Below are positions 37,801 to 48,129 of a stretch of DNA of 64,000 bases, in pieces; positions within the stretch are counted from its first letter, which is position 1; each line of letters opens with the position of its first letter. Source of the DNA: Numida meleagris (Eukaryota > Chordata > Aves > Galliformes > Numididae); assembly GCF_002078875.1 (NCBI RefSeq), contig NC_034414.1, positions 19,679,375 through 19,743,374 on the forward strand, given 5' to 3'. A program made the position numbers and the translations under genes. The notes below the pieces were generated by a model that saw only the letters and a program-made list of their open reading frames with translations, was not told the origin of the DNA and did not search any database.

Positions 37801-40800
37801 AACTTGGTGAGCCCCACTATCAGCCCTAAGTTAGCTTTGGCATAAGACAAAGGAGGAGACTAGAATGAAGTTTAATTAGCTGTTGCATCTGAACTTAGTT
37901 TTTCTAAAATTTCTAAAAATTCTAAATTCTAAAATTTCTCATCAACTACTCTGTAGGCAGCAATATTGTAAACTATTATTGGTAGTTACTAAAGCAGATA
38001 AGCTTCTTTTCTACCATGACTCACTGCGCTTCAGGCTGCCTAGGCTTGCTGGGAAGCAAACACTTCCCGTGATCAAATCCATCTAACCATGCCCTTCCCA
38101 TTCCAAGATCTGAGACTCCAGTGCTTAAATGCTCTCCCCCCTTATTCTTTTGATACAAGTTTTTCTAGCTGCAGGTACAGTTTCTTCAGCACAGACAACT
38201 ACAGCTGTTGTCTAAGTCACACAGGAAGCATCTACTCAACAGCCACCTGTCCAACAACTACCCATCCACTCTGTGTCACTCAAAATCCTCAGCATTCACT
38301 CAGACTGTACAGCAGGGAAACGGGGATGAAATAGAAGCATTTTTTTCCCCTCACCAACTAAAGGTTGTGATAATCGCTTAATGAAGAAATAGCACTTGGT
38401 GTAAAAATTACTTTGCATTCTCCTTCTAGTTCTGCACAGCCTTCTCAGTGACATCCATCAATACTGTCCTGCAGACACTACAAGCTCCAAATCAGTGTTG
38501 GACTGTGGGTACTACAGTGACAGTCCAAATCAACAGCTCAATTCACGTATCCCAGTTCAGCGCCTCAGAATGGTCTGGCACTTCAAGTTCTCAGCTCTGC
38601 TTTCATAAGCACCCACTGAATCCCAAAGATGGGTGCTGGTGGGGAACGAGGGAAAATATTTACTGTTTTTGAAACATCTGAAATATCACAGTGATGATCT
38701 ATAGTCTCTAAGACAAGGAATGCTTGCCACCCTTGTTCGTATTCACTGAAACTGCCAGTAGTAATTCCAGAGATTAAGTACAAAGGGGAAAAAGGCCATA
38801 CAAAAAAGGAAAAACTTCTCGTTATTATTTATAGAGCCAAAACTTTGAGCAGAACAAGTACTCTGTTAATTAACAGAAGAGAAACCATTTCCCACGCCTG
38901 AGGGTTAAGGAGGAAGTTTCTCTACCTGTTATGAGACGCTCTGTTCTGAACACGAGCTTACTGCGGTTCCTCACTAAACACAGTGATAAGTTCTACCGAC
39001 GGCCATCTACGTAGCTCTTCAGCAGGAAGATCAGAAAACAACATCACCATAGAAGCTCTAAAAGACTGGATAAAAGAGACCCAGACCTGGTAATCTTAAA
39101 TTTAGTTATCACAGGAATATGATTATCTCTGAAACGACTGGTGAATAACAATTTCTAACACTCAGTACTGACTAATGTACTTTCAGGATTCGTAGGCATC
39201 ATCCCCCCATTAAAAGGCTGACAGATTTCTTATCTGTTCATTCTTCCAGCAATTCCCAAGTTAAAGAAGAGTATAAAAACTACTACTGCAAAAAAAAAAA
39301 CACAAAAACAACCAAAAACCAGAAAGCAAAGAAGGGATTCCACAATGTAATGGCTTTTATTACTATGAAAGTCTAATTTGATGCTTACAAGCACACATGG
39401 ATGTGTCACAACCACTTGAAATAATTTATCTTGGAACATGTGAAGCAAAGGCCAGAAATTGAAGCCACCTGCTTATGCATAGGAAACTGGATACCTACAG
39501 TCAAAGCTGACAGGTTTAGTTTCATTTTTGCTTTCTTCCATGCTCCTGGCTGACATGAATGACATTGAGTAATGCAGTTGGGTAAGATCTGACTTATTTT
39601 TTTCCCCTTCTCCAGAAGTAGGAATGCAGCAAACGAGGCAAGGGACTAAGGGAGCGGGGTGATTTCATGGCAAGGTTACTGGAGAACTGAGCATCTCTGA
39701 GCTTCCTTTGCACAATACACAGAGGAGTCACTTTTCATGCGTGAACAACTTTGATATTCTTCATTTTCTGGATAATGAACTCGCATCCTTTTCTCAGAAA
39801 TGCTGATGAAACTAATGTTAAAAAGCTGAGCTGCAAACAGAGTTTTGTGCTCTCTAGAGAACAACCTGCCCTCCTGCTGCCATAAGTAGGGAATGCAAAA
39901 TTAGGTTCATCTTTTACTGAGCTCCAACACTTTCCTCCTCCCTCTAAAAGGGATGTTGTGAAGAAATACATTAGCATCAGACAATGCAGAAACTATAGAG
40001 AAACCCACAAAATAACGCCTTCAGAGAACATTGTTGCTGGCACGCTGTTAATTTAGTGAGCTAAAAATGATGAGCTACAGATAAATGGAACAGAACGATG
40101 GATAAATGGTATGGAAAGACAAACAAGAAAGCATGGTCCATTTTGCATGCTAAAAACAACTGCATGGGGAAAATAAAACATTTTAAAGTAATGCTGAAGA
40201 CAGTCTGATTTTGTGCACAAAGGCACGCAAATTAAGTTGGGAAATTAAGCAATTCCATACGTGGGTCACAGAGTTAAGACTCCTACCAAAGCACCTTGAC
40301 ATTTGAGCTATGGGAGAGATCCATAAGCAAGAAATCTGGCTTGGGTCAAGAAGAAAAAGAGAAAATATAATACCTAACTTCCTGTCAGTGTGGTTTAATG
40401 CTCACTAGCAGAGGTGGGACAGTGATGACTGTACTCCAGGTTAGAGGGAAGTACACTCTAGCAGTCAGTGTGCTCTCTGTCTTCCCTTCCTCTTTCAAGC
40501 ATCCTGTGTTATGAGCTCAGCCTATTCTTGCCTCCATATTTCTTTCCCACCCCTCCACATGGCAGTTTCCTCTCTCAGCTCTTTGTTCCAGATTATTTCC
40601 TCATTACATTCTCCAGCCCAACAAGGAAGTAGCTTGCAAGGGGAGAGAACTGAAAGCACAAACTGCCGCATCCACGCTAAGAGAACACGCTGTCAGTAGC
40701 TGCCTGTAGTAGTTACCAAAACACACACAGGGAGAAGACAAGGTTTATAATCCTGGGCTGAAGATGGGATCTAGCAGCTGTAGCCAAAGCCTCCAAAGAA

Positions 40801-41168
40801 GTTATTACTTTTATTTAATGTTTACTCAGTCAAGTGACTTCTTGAAAATAGCTTCTGTAAGTTTACCTTTACCTTATTGATTTGACAATGCAGCCTTTGC
40901 AGAAACGGTGCCCACACGGTGTCTGCACAGCCTCCCGGAGGGCCATCAAACAGATGGGACACTCATATTTGCTCTCCAAGGGCGGATCGAACTCCACATC
41001 GTATCCCTGCGTCTCCTCCGTGAAGGAGCTGGGCGGGTTGCCAGTCCCGCTGCCCACGCTCACGCTGTCTTCTTTGGCTCCACCGCTGCAGGCGCTGGCC
41101 ATGGCTGCGCAGCAGCCGCCATCCATGTCTCGGGCTCCACAGCTGCTGTCGCTGTGTAGCAAGCTCAT
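24996..41168 (-). CDS. TRAF6, six coding exons, 545 aa
   Basis: TRAF6 is a RING E3 ubiquitin ligase and cytoplasmic adaptor. It makes K63-linked chains downstream of IL-1R/TLR and TNFR-family receptors (CD40, RANK). Coding exons on the - strand are 41168-40873, 35901-35751, 35149-34991, 34504-34433, 33258-33181 and 25877-24996. They sum to 1638 nt, which is 545 codons plus TAA, with every junction in phase. Domains: RING from Cys70 ([21 protein letters not shown]), TRAF zinc fingers about residues 100-260, coiled coil about 314-370, and TRAF-C/MATH from about 373, with the [15 protein letters not shown] and [13 protein letters not shown] blocks. It is about 23 residues longer than human TRAF6 (522), mostly in the linker before the coiled coil. 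The last intron contains a provirus. No disabling change is seen. Confidence 0.97.
25975..26485 (+). repeat. 5' LTR of the ERVL-like provirus
   Basis: The 511-bp repeat runs from TGTCATGG to GTTGACA, with TGTCA/TGACA terminal inversion. Compared with the 3' LTR it has an extra 15 bp near 26026-26040 and lacks a 15-bp segment near 26122 that carries a TATAAAA box in the 3' copy. Confidence 0.93.
26490..26506 (+). other. Candidate retroviral primer-binding site
   Basis: TGGTGGAGAATGCGGGC begins 4 nt after the 5' LTR and starts with the TGG that pairs with a tRNA 3' CCA end. I cannot assign the matching tRNA by eye. Confidence 0.5.
26706..27191 (+). CDS. Proviral hydrophobic leader open frame, unknown function
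   Basis: This open frame in the provirus leader has its first clear ATG at 26781, directly after an A19 run. From there it encodes 136 residues, ending at TAG 27189-27191. It is rich in Leu, Ile, Phe and Met. Possible membrane-spanning stretches lie near residues 10-45 and again near 105-133, the latter a run of about 25 almost purely aliphatic residues followed by basic residues. I do not recognise the family. The coiled-coil frame that follows is in the same reading frame with only this TAG between them, so it may be the N-terminal part of a longer gag-like protein. Equally, it could be non-coding leader with a chance frame. Confidence 0.4.
   Translation: MYTFCKLFFQLLLACLCKEKKKKKKMLISLLKLPLKAVHSIIISFLMLRTYWAFIKLATLLYGAFCICKQLKTLIEMPWYLYTLYTMWHTAPEEAANITELVILKPSPSLSFESLMHFLNAHLVMLLISLNALLIILVISLSIFILRKPSLKPEDTEWQGV
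27192..28172 (+). CDS. Proviral coiled-coil protein in gag position
   Basis: This frame is open for about 326 codons, in the same frame as the hydrophobic leader and directly after its TAG. It has no ATG near its own start (the first codons include a TTG at 27198, not an ATG), which argues it was translated from upstream. Residues about 60-290 form a long coiled coil of repeated heptads such as [14 protein letters not shown] and FQSERES. At DNA level these are 21-bp tandem units (about 27415-27555 and 27780-28015). The C-terminus is Pro/Gln-rich then basic. The position between leader and capsid suggests an N-terminal gag (matrix-like) segment. The capsid frame downstream is in a different phase. 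No known enzyme motif is seen. Confidence 0.6.
   Translation, partial: RNLGETLERWASPVSWNFTPEHLEDPESLSKYLRQGCDCSGESEEAQIIWGLAHPYQALFNTIPERERQFENKIQSLQTKIQGLQAEIQGLQTKIDCFQAERESFQKERESFQSERESFHQKVLNERESLQADMQSFEERVRAESGNLLTRERNLRICQECLQAEKEILQAKKEDLRAERNNLRSQENIFQSERYTIQNERHTLQSKLDCLQSERDTLQSERDTFQNEHNTLQSKLNSLQTERDNLQTQQDSLQSKLHSLQSKRDALQSNFHAVTEKLVQAELERQSMENNQPDQPQEAPQLISVAPVRGRKVKRMSLPPEQETAK
27415..28015 (+). repeat. 21-bp coding tandem repeats (heptad units)
   Basis: Degenerate 21-bp units starting with CTCCAA or TTCCAA recur in two blocks, 27415-27555 and 27780-28015. Each unit encodes one heptad beginning Leu/Phe-Gln. The repeat keeps frame throughout and generates open shadow frames on the other strand. 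Confidence 0.8.
28321..28859 (+). pseudogene. Proviral gag capsid region (broken)
   Basis: An open frame runs from just after a TGA (28318-28320) to the N gap. It shows the ERVL-type gag pattern: a [15 protein letters not shown] start, a REARQLGS-type segment, an [16 protein letters not shown] segment and a helical stretch with [20 protein letters not shown]. It is out of phase with the preceding coiled-coil frame, so either a frameshift occurred or the two were separate. The gap prevents a check of continuity with the C-terminal gag end. Confidence 0.7.
28860..28972. other. Assembly gap (113 N)
   Basis: A run of unresolved bases within the proviral gag region. Its true length is unknown, so reading frames cannot be carried across it. 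Confidence 1.
28973..29167 (+). pseudogene. Proviral gag C-terminal fragment
   Basis: After the gap an open frame of about 64 codons runs to TAG 29165-29167. It is Lys/Ala/Gly-rich and ends in a basic tail ([12 protein letters not shown]), as expected for a nucleic-acid-binding gag end. No CCHC zinc knuckle is visible. It overlaps the pol open frame by about 65 nt in a different phase. Confidence 0.6.
29103..32351 (+). pseudogene. Proviral pro-pol (PR-RT-RNase H-IN), nonsense-broken
   Basis: One frame runs through the whole region. Protease: the catalytic triplet at 29274-29282 reads D-P-G rather than the usual D-T/S-G. RT: the polymerase box YTDD is at 30099-30110, with LPQGWKHSP upstream. 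RNase H: Asp 31026, Glu 31140 and Asp 31212. Integrase: the zinc region keeps both His (31503, 31518) and the first Cys (31605), but the expected second Cys position reads Arg (31614). The core Asp 31704, Asp 31881 and Glu 31989 are intact. Six in-frame stops break it: TAG 30411, TGA 30615, TGA 31278, TGA 31329, TAA 31671 and TAA 31683. No frameshift is needed anywhere. It cannot make a full polyprotein. Confidence 0.93.
32441..32455 (+). other. Polypurine tract of the provirus
   Basis: A purine-rich run (GAATAAGGGGTGGAA, one T inside) lies immediately before the TGTCA start of the 3' LTR, the expected plus-strand priming site. Confidence 0.75.
32456..32969 (+). repeat. 3' LTR of the ERVL-like provirus
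   Basis: The 514-bp repeat runs from TGTCATGG to GTTGACA. It carries a TATAAAA at 32600-32606 that the 5' LTR lacks, because a 15-bp segment between two ATAAAA repeats is missing there. Confidence 0.93.
33181..33258 (-). CDS. TRAF6 coding exon (zinc finger)
   Basis: This 78-nt, 26-codon exon is phase 0. On the - strand the acceptor is TTGTTTTAG and the donor GTAAGC. It encodes [16 protein letters not shown] and the following YSAFGCPEK, part of the last TRAF-type zinc fingers. Confidence 0.95.
34236..34372 (+). mobile_element. CR1 3' fragment (sense)
   Basis: About 140 bp match the 3' tail of avian CR1: a GGACTAGATGATCTTT-like segment (here diverged, GAACTAGATTATCTTT), then GATCCCTTGCAATCCAAG and CCATTCTATGATT. 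It lies in the TRAF6 intron between exons 33181-33258 and 34433-34504, about 60 bp from the latter. Confidence 0.75.
34433..34504 (-). CDS. TRAF6 coding exon (zinc finger)
   Basis: This 72-nt, 24-codon exon is phase 0, with a - strand acceptor TTTTTAACAG and donor GTAAGA. It encodes [20 protein letters not shown] plus IRQQ, holding the Cys residues of one TRAF-type zinc finger. Confidence 0.95.
34991..35149 (-). CDS. TRAF6 coding exon (zinc fingers)
   Basis: This 159-nt, 53-codon exon is phase 0, with a - strand acceptor TTGTTCAG and donor GTACTT. It encodes [20 protein letters not shown] and runs on to [20 protein letters not shown], with paired Cys/His zinc ligands conserved with other TRAF6 proteins. 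Confidence 0.96.
35751..35901 (-). CDS. TRAF6 coding exon (RING end and first zinc finger)
   Basis: This 151-nt exon has a - strand acceptor CATTGCAG and donor GTGAGA. Its first base completes the Arg codon split with the previous exon. It encodes [20 protein letters not shown] and continues to the MKMELRHLE segment, including the last RING cysteine. Confidence 0.96.
36700..36932 (+). mobile_element. CR1 3' fragment (sense)
   Basis: About 230 bp resemble the 3' end of a CR1. A CACCAGAGGGTG/CTCCCCAGGGC-type segment is followed by the tail GCCTCAATGATCCTTGTGGG and an ATTCTAT remnant. It is diverged and 5' truncated. Confidence 0.75.
37901..37939. repeat. TTCTAAA/TTCTAAAAA simple repeat
   Basis: Short AT-rich degenerate tandem of TTCTAAA-type units within TRAF6 intron 2. 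Confidence 0.7.
40873..41168 (-). CDS. TRAF6 first coding exon (start and RING)
   Basis: ATG is at 41168-41166. The exon encodes residues 1-98 and two bases of codon 99, ending before GTAAAG on the - strand. The N-terminus starts MSLL as in mammalian TRAF6. A Ser/Gly-rich segment precedes the conserved [20 protein letters not shown] and GHRFC RING residues from Cys70. Confidence 0.97.
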
Positions 41169-41199
41169 AGCAGCTGGTCAAGTGCCGCACAGGAATGCC
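41169..41199 (-). other. TRAF6 5' UTR part of the first coding exon
   Basis: A CACCTTGCAG acceptor on the - strand places the exon start at 41199, giving 31 nt of 5' UTR before the ATG. A separate noncoding first exon is therefore needed upstream. Confidence 0.65.
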
Positions 41200-44100
41200 C
41201 TGCAAGGTGACGAAAGGACGCGTTAATTTAAATAACTCCAAGATCTCCCCTTCCAGTCATGAAAAGATTTGAGCTGTGGCCACAAGCACCGGAGCAGCAC
41301 CACAGATTTGGTTCTCCACACAGCCACCGGTTTTGTTCTATCCCAGTTCCTCCACTACACGGAGTTTTTTGCTCATCTGGTAACACATACAAAAATCAAG
41401 AACTGCCACGTACGCGCCCTCCCGCAATCTCATTCATCTGACCGCCTGATTTCTGTAAGCACTGCCTCTCCTTGCTGTGCCTACTGAGAAAAGCTTCTAT
41501 CCCTACGGCACTGTTTTCTTTTAAAGCATTCAAAGAGTTTCCACGAAAAGCAATGTAATGGAATACGGCAATATCAGAGCTCTGTATTTTCTTTACACTG
41601 ACAGATGTTATTTAATATTTTCTGTATACAGAGATTTGCAGTATAGGTTTCAATTCCGTTTAGGTGCATATCCACAAATAAAACGTAGGTCTGGGCAGCC
41701 ACACCAAGCAGAGGATGCGCTGCAAATGAAACGCAAACGCACAGCATTGCTGATAGCACTTGAGAACTGTCAGCAGGACTTGAAATTGAGTAAGAAGCTG
41801 CACAGAAGATAAGGCTAATAGTTCTGCAGCTCAAAATGGTATTTACCAGCTAGCAGTGCTCAAACAGGTTTCATGCTCTCCCGTCCCTCTTCCGGTATAG
41901 GTGGGAGGGAGGACAAGCGACAACTCTAAGAACATCAGATAAAAGCCACATTTCCCTGAGGAGGAGTGAATGGCATAGCGAGCCCTGTTTTTTTAAACAA
42001 CATTCCCCTCCTGCATTCACTGCAACACCGTCACACCATTCGCAGCATAACAGGGATGGAAAGCTAAGGATCAGCCGGGAGCTGGGCTGCAAGTGCTGTT
42101 GGTGTGCATCGCTGCTACGGCACCTGGGGGCAGCAAGGATGCGGAGTGAGGGTTAACCCAACCACAAGCTCAGGGCATGGAACTTCTTGCCTTTATCAGG
42201 ATTTGATTATCACGAGCCTTTTTAGCAGCATTCACAGATAAGGGGAGGATGACACGTAGACCGTTTGGTTTGGGTGATTGCTACGTGACACCTGAAGATT
42301 CCATCAATAGAAATGCTAATCACACGGAGCCTCAGCTAGAAATCTGTTCTGAACACATGCATCATTACAGACGTATGCTTTAGGCCACCTACATGATAAC
42401 CTTAGTTACAGCAGTACTGCCTGTGTTAACAGTATATGAGCTATTTTTCCTCCAATTATCCAGACGGAAAGAAAATGAAGGTAGATCTGCCAAAAAAATG
42501 AAAAAACAGCAGTCCAACAGGCAAAATTAACATATTCAGGTTAGAGCTGGAATCCAAACATAACTTATACTGTTGTGCAATACTTTCCCTTTTGTTGAAA
42601 AGCATGCAGAGGTGCAAGCAGCATCTGAAAGCAGCGATCCCGGCAGGGCCAGAACAGCGTTACGGTGCAGGGCCTCAGAGCGCCGCCCGACAGCCCACAG
42701 TGGGACTGAAGCAGCCAGCACTGCTTACTTCATGCAGAAGCCATCCCACCACACAGCTGTCCGGAGCTGCATCCAAGGGGGAAAGTTCACTCCTCTACTC
42801 CCGTTCTCCGTGCCCGCGTATTATCCCGATATTTTATCTAACGCAGAGGGCTTCATAACAACGCTCCTAAATACAGCAGAAGTACAAACTAAACACCAAA
42901 TGACGTTCCAGCAGTTGGCTGAGGCGTAGTCCAAGAATTAGCAGTTTAACCCCATGGAATTGAAAGAGAAGAATCAATGCTTTGAAAGGCGCTCTGCCAA
43001 AAGCTTTTTCAGACTGTTGTCTGTAGGTCTCTTTCCTCTGGAGGAAGAAATGCTGCTGCCAAACTAACAATTTGTATTTAACAGCTGTGGCAGAGGGTCA
43101 TTAGTCCACATTTCATGAAAAAAGTCACAGGAGTTAAGCTGGGCCAGTGGAGTGTGAAGGTGGGTGTGCAAGATTAGAGTCCACACGCCAGTCTGGGAGT
43201 GGAAAAACCTCCCATTATTCCACACCACAGGGGGATATTTAGTGAGATTAAGAAAGGGAAGAGGAACACGCATCCCTTTAGCAATGTCACAAAGGAATTC
43301 GGGAACTTGTGAGGAGGAAAATATCACAGCTTTATCCAAATTCAGTTAACATGACAACTGCAGAGTAGGCTGCTCTTCCCTTAGGAGGTTACCAGAAATA
43401 AAACATTCTGTTTGAAATACTGTTCTTATAAGAAAGATAACATCACCTTACTCAAAATCTCAACAGCTGTAGATTTAAGTGCTGTGCAAGTGGTGTTTTT
43501 TGCTTGTCTGTTTCTACAGTCAGAGCAGGTATGTCTATTCAGTCTATGGAAACAGAAATCCTACACCAGTCATTCTAGTGCATGAGTCAGTGAGACCAGC
43601 CAACATCCCGGCCTCACAAAAATCCCCCTGTTCAGTGATACACTCCACTCCCACAGGGAGATTTTTGTCTCTATATGACCAAAGGGTAAGCAAAGAAGAA
43701 GCGCGAGTCTCATCATCTGCTTGTGCCCAAATTTCCCTATTTGTAGAGAGGAGGAAATTTAAATAGGGTGATTGAGAGTCAGATCTTGAATTTTGTTCAT
43801 GTTTTTCATAAGATGTGTAATAGCATTCCTCCTTCTACTCTGCTCATTTCGCTCCACCTGGGAGGAAATCTTGTCCTCTACTGCATTTATAGGCATGGCA
43901 CACAGGTTTCCTAATCAAAGCCCACTCAGCCCTTTCTCAGATCAGCAGTCAAAGCCCAATTACCTCTTCACAGCTGAAAACAATTCCCACACAGCCTTTA
44001 AGTGCTGTAATAGGAACGTTCTGTTTCTTGTTGCACATTTTGTCCTGCAGAAGTTTCAAACAAATGTAACTATATACAAAATATATATTTTTTTATCTCA

Positions 44101-47100
44101 TCTACACCAGAACATTTTAAATCCATCCAGCTTTTTGACATCAGCAGTGTAACGCATTAAATACCCTGGTGTCAGCCTTCTGGTAATCAACCTCACAGCC
44201 TTCACTTTGAGGAAGAAGTGAAGTTAAAGCAGAGCACCACGGGGCAATTCCAATCCCAGCTAGCATGAAGCTTCTCGGGCAGAGAAAACCCAAGCACTAG
44301 GTCTGCCAGTGCATCTGAAACACCATTCCTAGAGCTGGGAAGTCCCAGCACACTTGCTGAGCAGACAGACAGTGGGTTTTAGCTTGCACACACAAGGCAC
44401 CCAAAGTCCCTGGGCCACCAAGGTGGTTTTTTTTTTCCTCTAATGCAACAATGTTGTATTGTTTGACAGAAAGAAAAAAGGTGCTTTCCAGGCTAAGCGG
44501 TAGTGCTGGGCTGTCTGATCATTATTTATGCTGCAGGAGTCCGGAATGATTCGATACCTGACAGGTAGGACAGCGGAGTCCCCACGCTGCTTTTCCAACT
44601 AAATGATAACGACACCGCTCTTCAGCGGGCGACCCGTGCTGCATTGCTATTTATACCATTGAGTTACAAAGCAACAAGGTTAATCTGTGGTAGCACAGTC
44701 AAGTCAGAGTGGCAAACTCCTGCAAGCATGATGCACGTTATGATTCACATAAACAATTTCAAAACAGAGCTAGAAGCCTTCCATACCTTACATTATTGTG
44801 TGCAATAAAGCTCTGCAGTCTGACTTGTGAAGTTCCACAGTATAATGGAGTTCAGCCAGGATTTTCACAGATTTTCTTGCTCCAGCAAAGAGCCACAGGA
44901 TTAATTCAGAAGGTTTCCTAAATCAAAGACTAATTGGTACATGAGATTAAAAAAAAATTACACTCATTTGGATAACAGGAGGGGAGAAGACTCGGCATGG
45001 CACCTTACTTACACCAAAACGTGACATGCTATCTGTGCATTTGGCAAGCACAGAGGACCGCTACATAAGGAACTGATGAGTTATGATGCAGAAAATGTTG
45101 AATATTTATCAGGAAATATTGAAAGCAATTAATTTCTGCATGATCTTCCCGAGAAGATTCCTACTGAGCAGCCAGAGGAATCAGCACACAGGGCAATTCC
45201 AAGTCCCTCTCCTCACCTGAAGCTGTAAACCTAATGAAACTGCTTTCAGCCCAGCTGGGACAAAGCCAGCAGAGGGCAATGCCTTCAGTGCCACGCAAAC
45301 AAACCGCAGGCAAAACTGCTTTTTTCTTCTTCTGGCCCGTTAAGAACAGTTCTGTACATATAGATTTATGAGTCACCCAGATTTCTGGGTCAGACCAGCG
45401 GAACGACTTTGGCTGATTTGTTTATGAAGCAATACTTGCAATACTTGCAATTCCCAGGCAGATTAATCAATGGTCTGACAACTGATAAGCGCTACGCTCA
45501 GCAGCATTTGCTTTGTTAGGTGTACAGCTATCAACACCGTGGCTCCAGCCTGGCAAAACATACACAATTATGCAAGCTTATTTTAATTAATACCTATAAA
45601 ACACTTTCATTCCAAAGCTATCAAATGGCAAGCCAAGAAAAAGCAACAGGAGATTCATGCAGAACTCATAATTGTGAAAAACACCTTCTGGTTCCTTCTA
45701 AAAACCTGCAAATACATTCCATAGAGATGCTGCCATAGCAGGGTCAAAGTAAACATTAGGACAGAAAATACTTAAAGAGACAGGAAAAATATGGTTATGA
45801 ACAAGCACCACTTCTGCAGAGCCTTCAGACTAGATTTTATTATTATCTACATCAACAAGCAGTCCACTTGTAGCTAGCATTACTAAAATCATTTGAGACG
45901 CTGGGAAAAAAAGTAGCAAACTGAGCACACATTCTGAAACAGCTCAGGCATTTCCCCTTTTCACCCTGCCTCACGTTCACTTTTCTTTTTGATGTGCTTT
46001 ATGCTCAGAATCTTGCACCCTTAGTTTTCCACAGACCAGACCTAAAACCTCTTTATACTTGCTTAGCTAATGTGCGCTGTGGAGATGCAAAAGTTACCCT
46101 TCCTGACATACTGAAGTCACAGAAGTTCAACAAGTGAAGAAAAAGCATGTTTATCTCAAGCATTTTCTCACTCTGAGGTTCTAGTATTTACTGAGAGTGT
46201 TTTCTTTTTAAATATAGCATCAAGCCTTTAAAACAGAAAGCAGTATTGCAACACTATAGCATTACAAACCTCAAACCGCCACTTGCACACCTCAACTTCT
46301 CGTCCAGCAGAGCAGAGCCTGCCCGAGCTCTGCAGGTCTCCAGGTGCTGGAAGAGCTGGAGGAGACATGGCACGCCCTAAGCTATGCCCAGAGCAATACC
46401 TGCCAGGAAAGAAGTCACCCGCTCACTTTGATCAGCAGACTTCTAGCACTTCTTTCTTGATAGCAGTGGGCTGTGTTTTTCTGGCCCCTTCACCTGCAGG
46501 TGCTAGCACAGCTGGTGGCTCAAGGCTTCCCTGCCAATAGCAGCGGCCCTCGCCTTGCAGAATTCACCAGAGGAGAGAGCTACTTTCAGCGAGCTCTAAC
46601 TGCTGGTGTAAGGGGTATAATTAGAACACCGTCCTCTCATCTACAGCGGAGATTTCTGTTCCAGCCTGAGAGCCACACCGTGACCTCTCTAAACCAGGTT
46701 ACATTGACAGGAAGTACTACCAAAATAACATCTTACCAGTTGCACTAATAAGTTTGCTATAAACGTACAGATCTGCCAGCCTCTAACGTAAGACAGAGCT
46801 CCTAGTTTCAGAAACGGCAAAGTTTCCAGCAGGACCCTCTCACAGAGCGTTCCAGCTCCCTGTCACGCAGGGTCCCTTAGCCGAGTGCCACCGATTCACA
46901 GCCAGAAAAGCGGAGCCCACCCTTCCAGGCCCGCAGAAACCAGCACCCGGAGCACGGCTCCGCCGCCCGGCCCAGCGGCCCCGGGCCCAGCACACAGCTG
47001 CGCGCTGCCCTGGCACGGGGCTCGCTTTCGGTTTCGGCGGAGCTCAGACGTGCCCCGGCCGCGGAGCCGCTCTCCTCCAGCGCCGCGGCTCCCACGAGCG

Positions 47101-47341
47101 ACGGAGCGCGCTGAAGCGCCGAGCCGTGCTGCCGCTGAGGGCCAGCCGACCCCACGCCGCCGCGCACCGCCCAGAGCCCCGTCCCTCCGGCCCCGAGCAC
47201 CGCGACCCCGCGCTACCGGCGCTTCTGCAGCGAGATGGAGCCGCGATGCGCCACGCGCTCCCCTCGTCGGCCTCGGCCTCGGCCTCGGCCCCGGCCCGCC
47301 ACCGCCTCGGCACTGCCCTCCCCGCCGCCGACCCCACTCAC
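41200..47341 (-). other. TRAF6 intron 1, no gene seen
   Basis: About 6.1 kb between the candidate noncoding exon and the first coding exon. I see no CR1 tail, RNA gene or convincing open frame. The boundary at 47341 depends on the candidate donor. Confidence 0.5.
47264..47300. repeat. GGCCTC hexamer repeat in the CpG island
   Basis: About five degenerate copies of the CTCGGC/GGCCTC unit in tandem within the GC-rich block. Confidence 0.75.
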
Positions 47342-47450
47342 CGCCAGCCCCACCGGCCGCTCCCCGCCGGGCGCCACTTCCGCCTTCTCCTCGGCACGAG
47401 CCGGGGCGGCTGCCGCCTGGGCCCGAGCCCGCTGCAGCGCCCCCTGTCGG
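47342..47450 (-). other. Candidate TRAF6 noncoding exon 1
   Basis: On the - strand, a perfect GTGAGT donor (47341-47336) follows GGGGCTGGCG inside the CpG island, so the exon would end at 47342. The transcription start (about 47450) is a guess; only the donor is seen. Confidence 0.4.
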
Positions 47451-48129
47451 CCCGGTGGAGCTGCCCGCCCAAGGCCCGGAACGCAAACCCCCCTACTCCC
47501 TCAGCCGACCGCTGAGAGCTTGAAATGTACTGAAGCGTGATGTCGGCTACAGCAGCGCTGATAGGAGAACAGGTGCAGAAAGCATTGATTGGATAGGACC
47601 TGACGCGATTAGGGAAAGCTATCCCACCTGGAAACAATGCGTTGCTGCCTGGAAGCATCTGAGCTTTTCAGTTTAATCCTCACGGCACCTGCTCTGCACA
47701 AATGCACAGCTGTACTAAAAAAGAACTCTGAGTCCTGCCCGGTGGCAGCAGTCCCTAGATTCCAGGTTGGGGGGACGTGGCCAGGCCTGCATGAGGATAC
47801 AGTGCCACCTGGAGCAGCGGGGATGTTGACTTTTCCCAGTAGTGTGTGACAGCGGGCGGCTCTAAGGAAGTGAAAAACTGGGACAGCACGAACACAAACA
47901 CAGCTTCGTTTCCCTAAACACAAAAAAGGGGAATTTCACTGCGTGCATCTGTGCCTGTCCTTAGCAAGCACCCAAGGCTAGCACGCGTTAACTCAGGGAG
48001 CACTTTGTTTCTGTTCTGGGGTCCCAGATCTGCAGTGAAGAACAGGTCCCTGGAACAGTCCTGGGCTCCTGCCCTTGCCAGAAGTGCCTGAGTGCCAGTG
48101 GGTGTGGGCAGGAGGCTGCGACTGGAGAA

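Larger units (their letters stand above)
35902..40872 (-). other. TRAF6 intron 2
   Basis: A 5-kb intron between the RING exon and the next coding exon. It holds a CR1 fragment (36700-36932) and a TTCTAAA-type simple repeat (about 37901-37939). Otherwise it has only short, unconvincing open frames. Confidence 0.8.
46870..47530. promoter_or_regulatory. CpG island, likely TRAF6 promoter
   Basis: This roughly 660-bp block is very GC-rich and dense in CpG, unlike the AT-rich surroundings. It contains several GGGCGG/CCGCCC-type boxes and no TATA box. It lies upstream of TRAF6 and between it and RAG1, so it is the natural candidate for the TRAF6 promoter. Long open frames here reflect base composition only. 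Confidence 0.75.

Noticed and set aside
46885..47540. Long overlapping open frames (up to 212 codons) on both strands
   Set aside because: They lie in the CpG island, consist of Pro/Arg/Ala/Gly-rich low-complexity sequence in every frame, and reflect scarcity of stop codons in GC-rich DNA.
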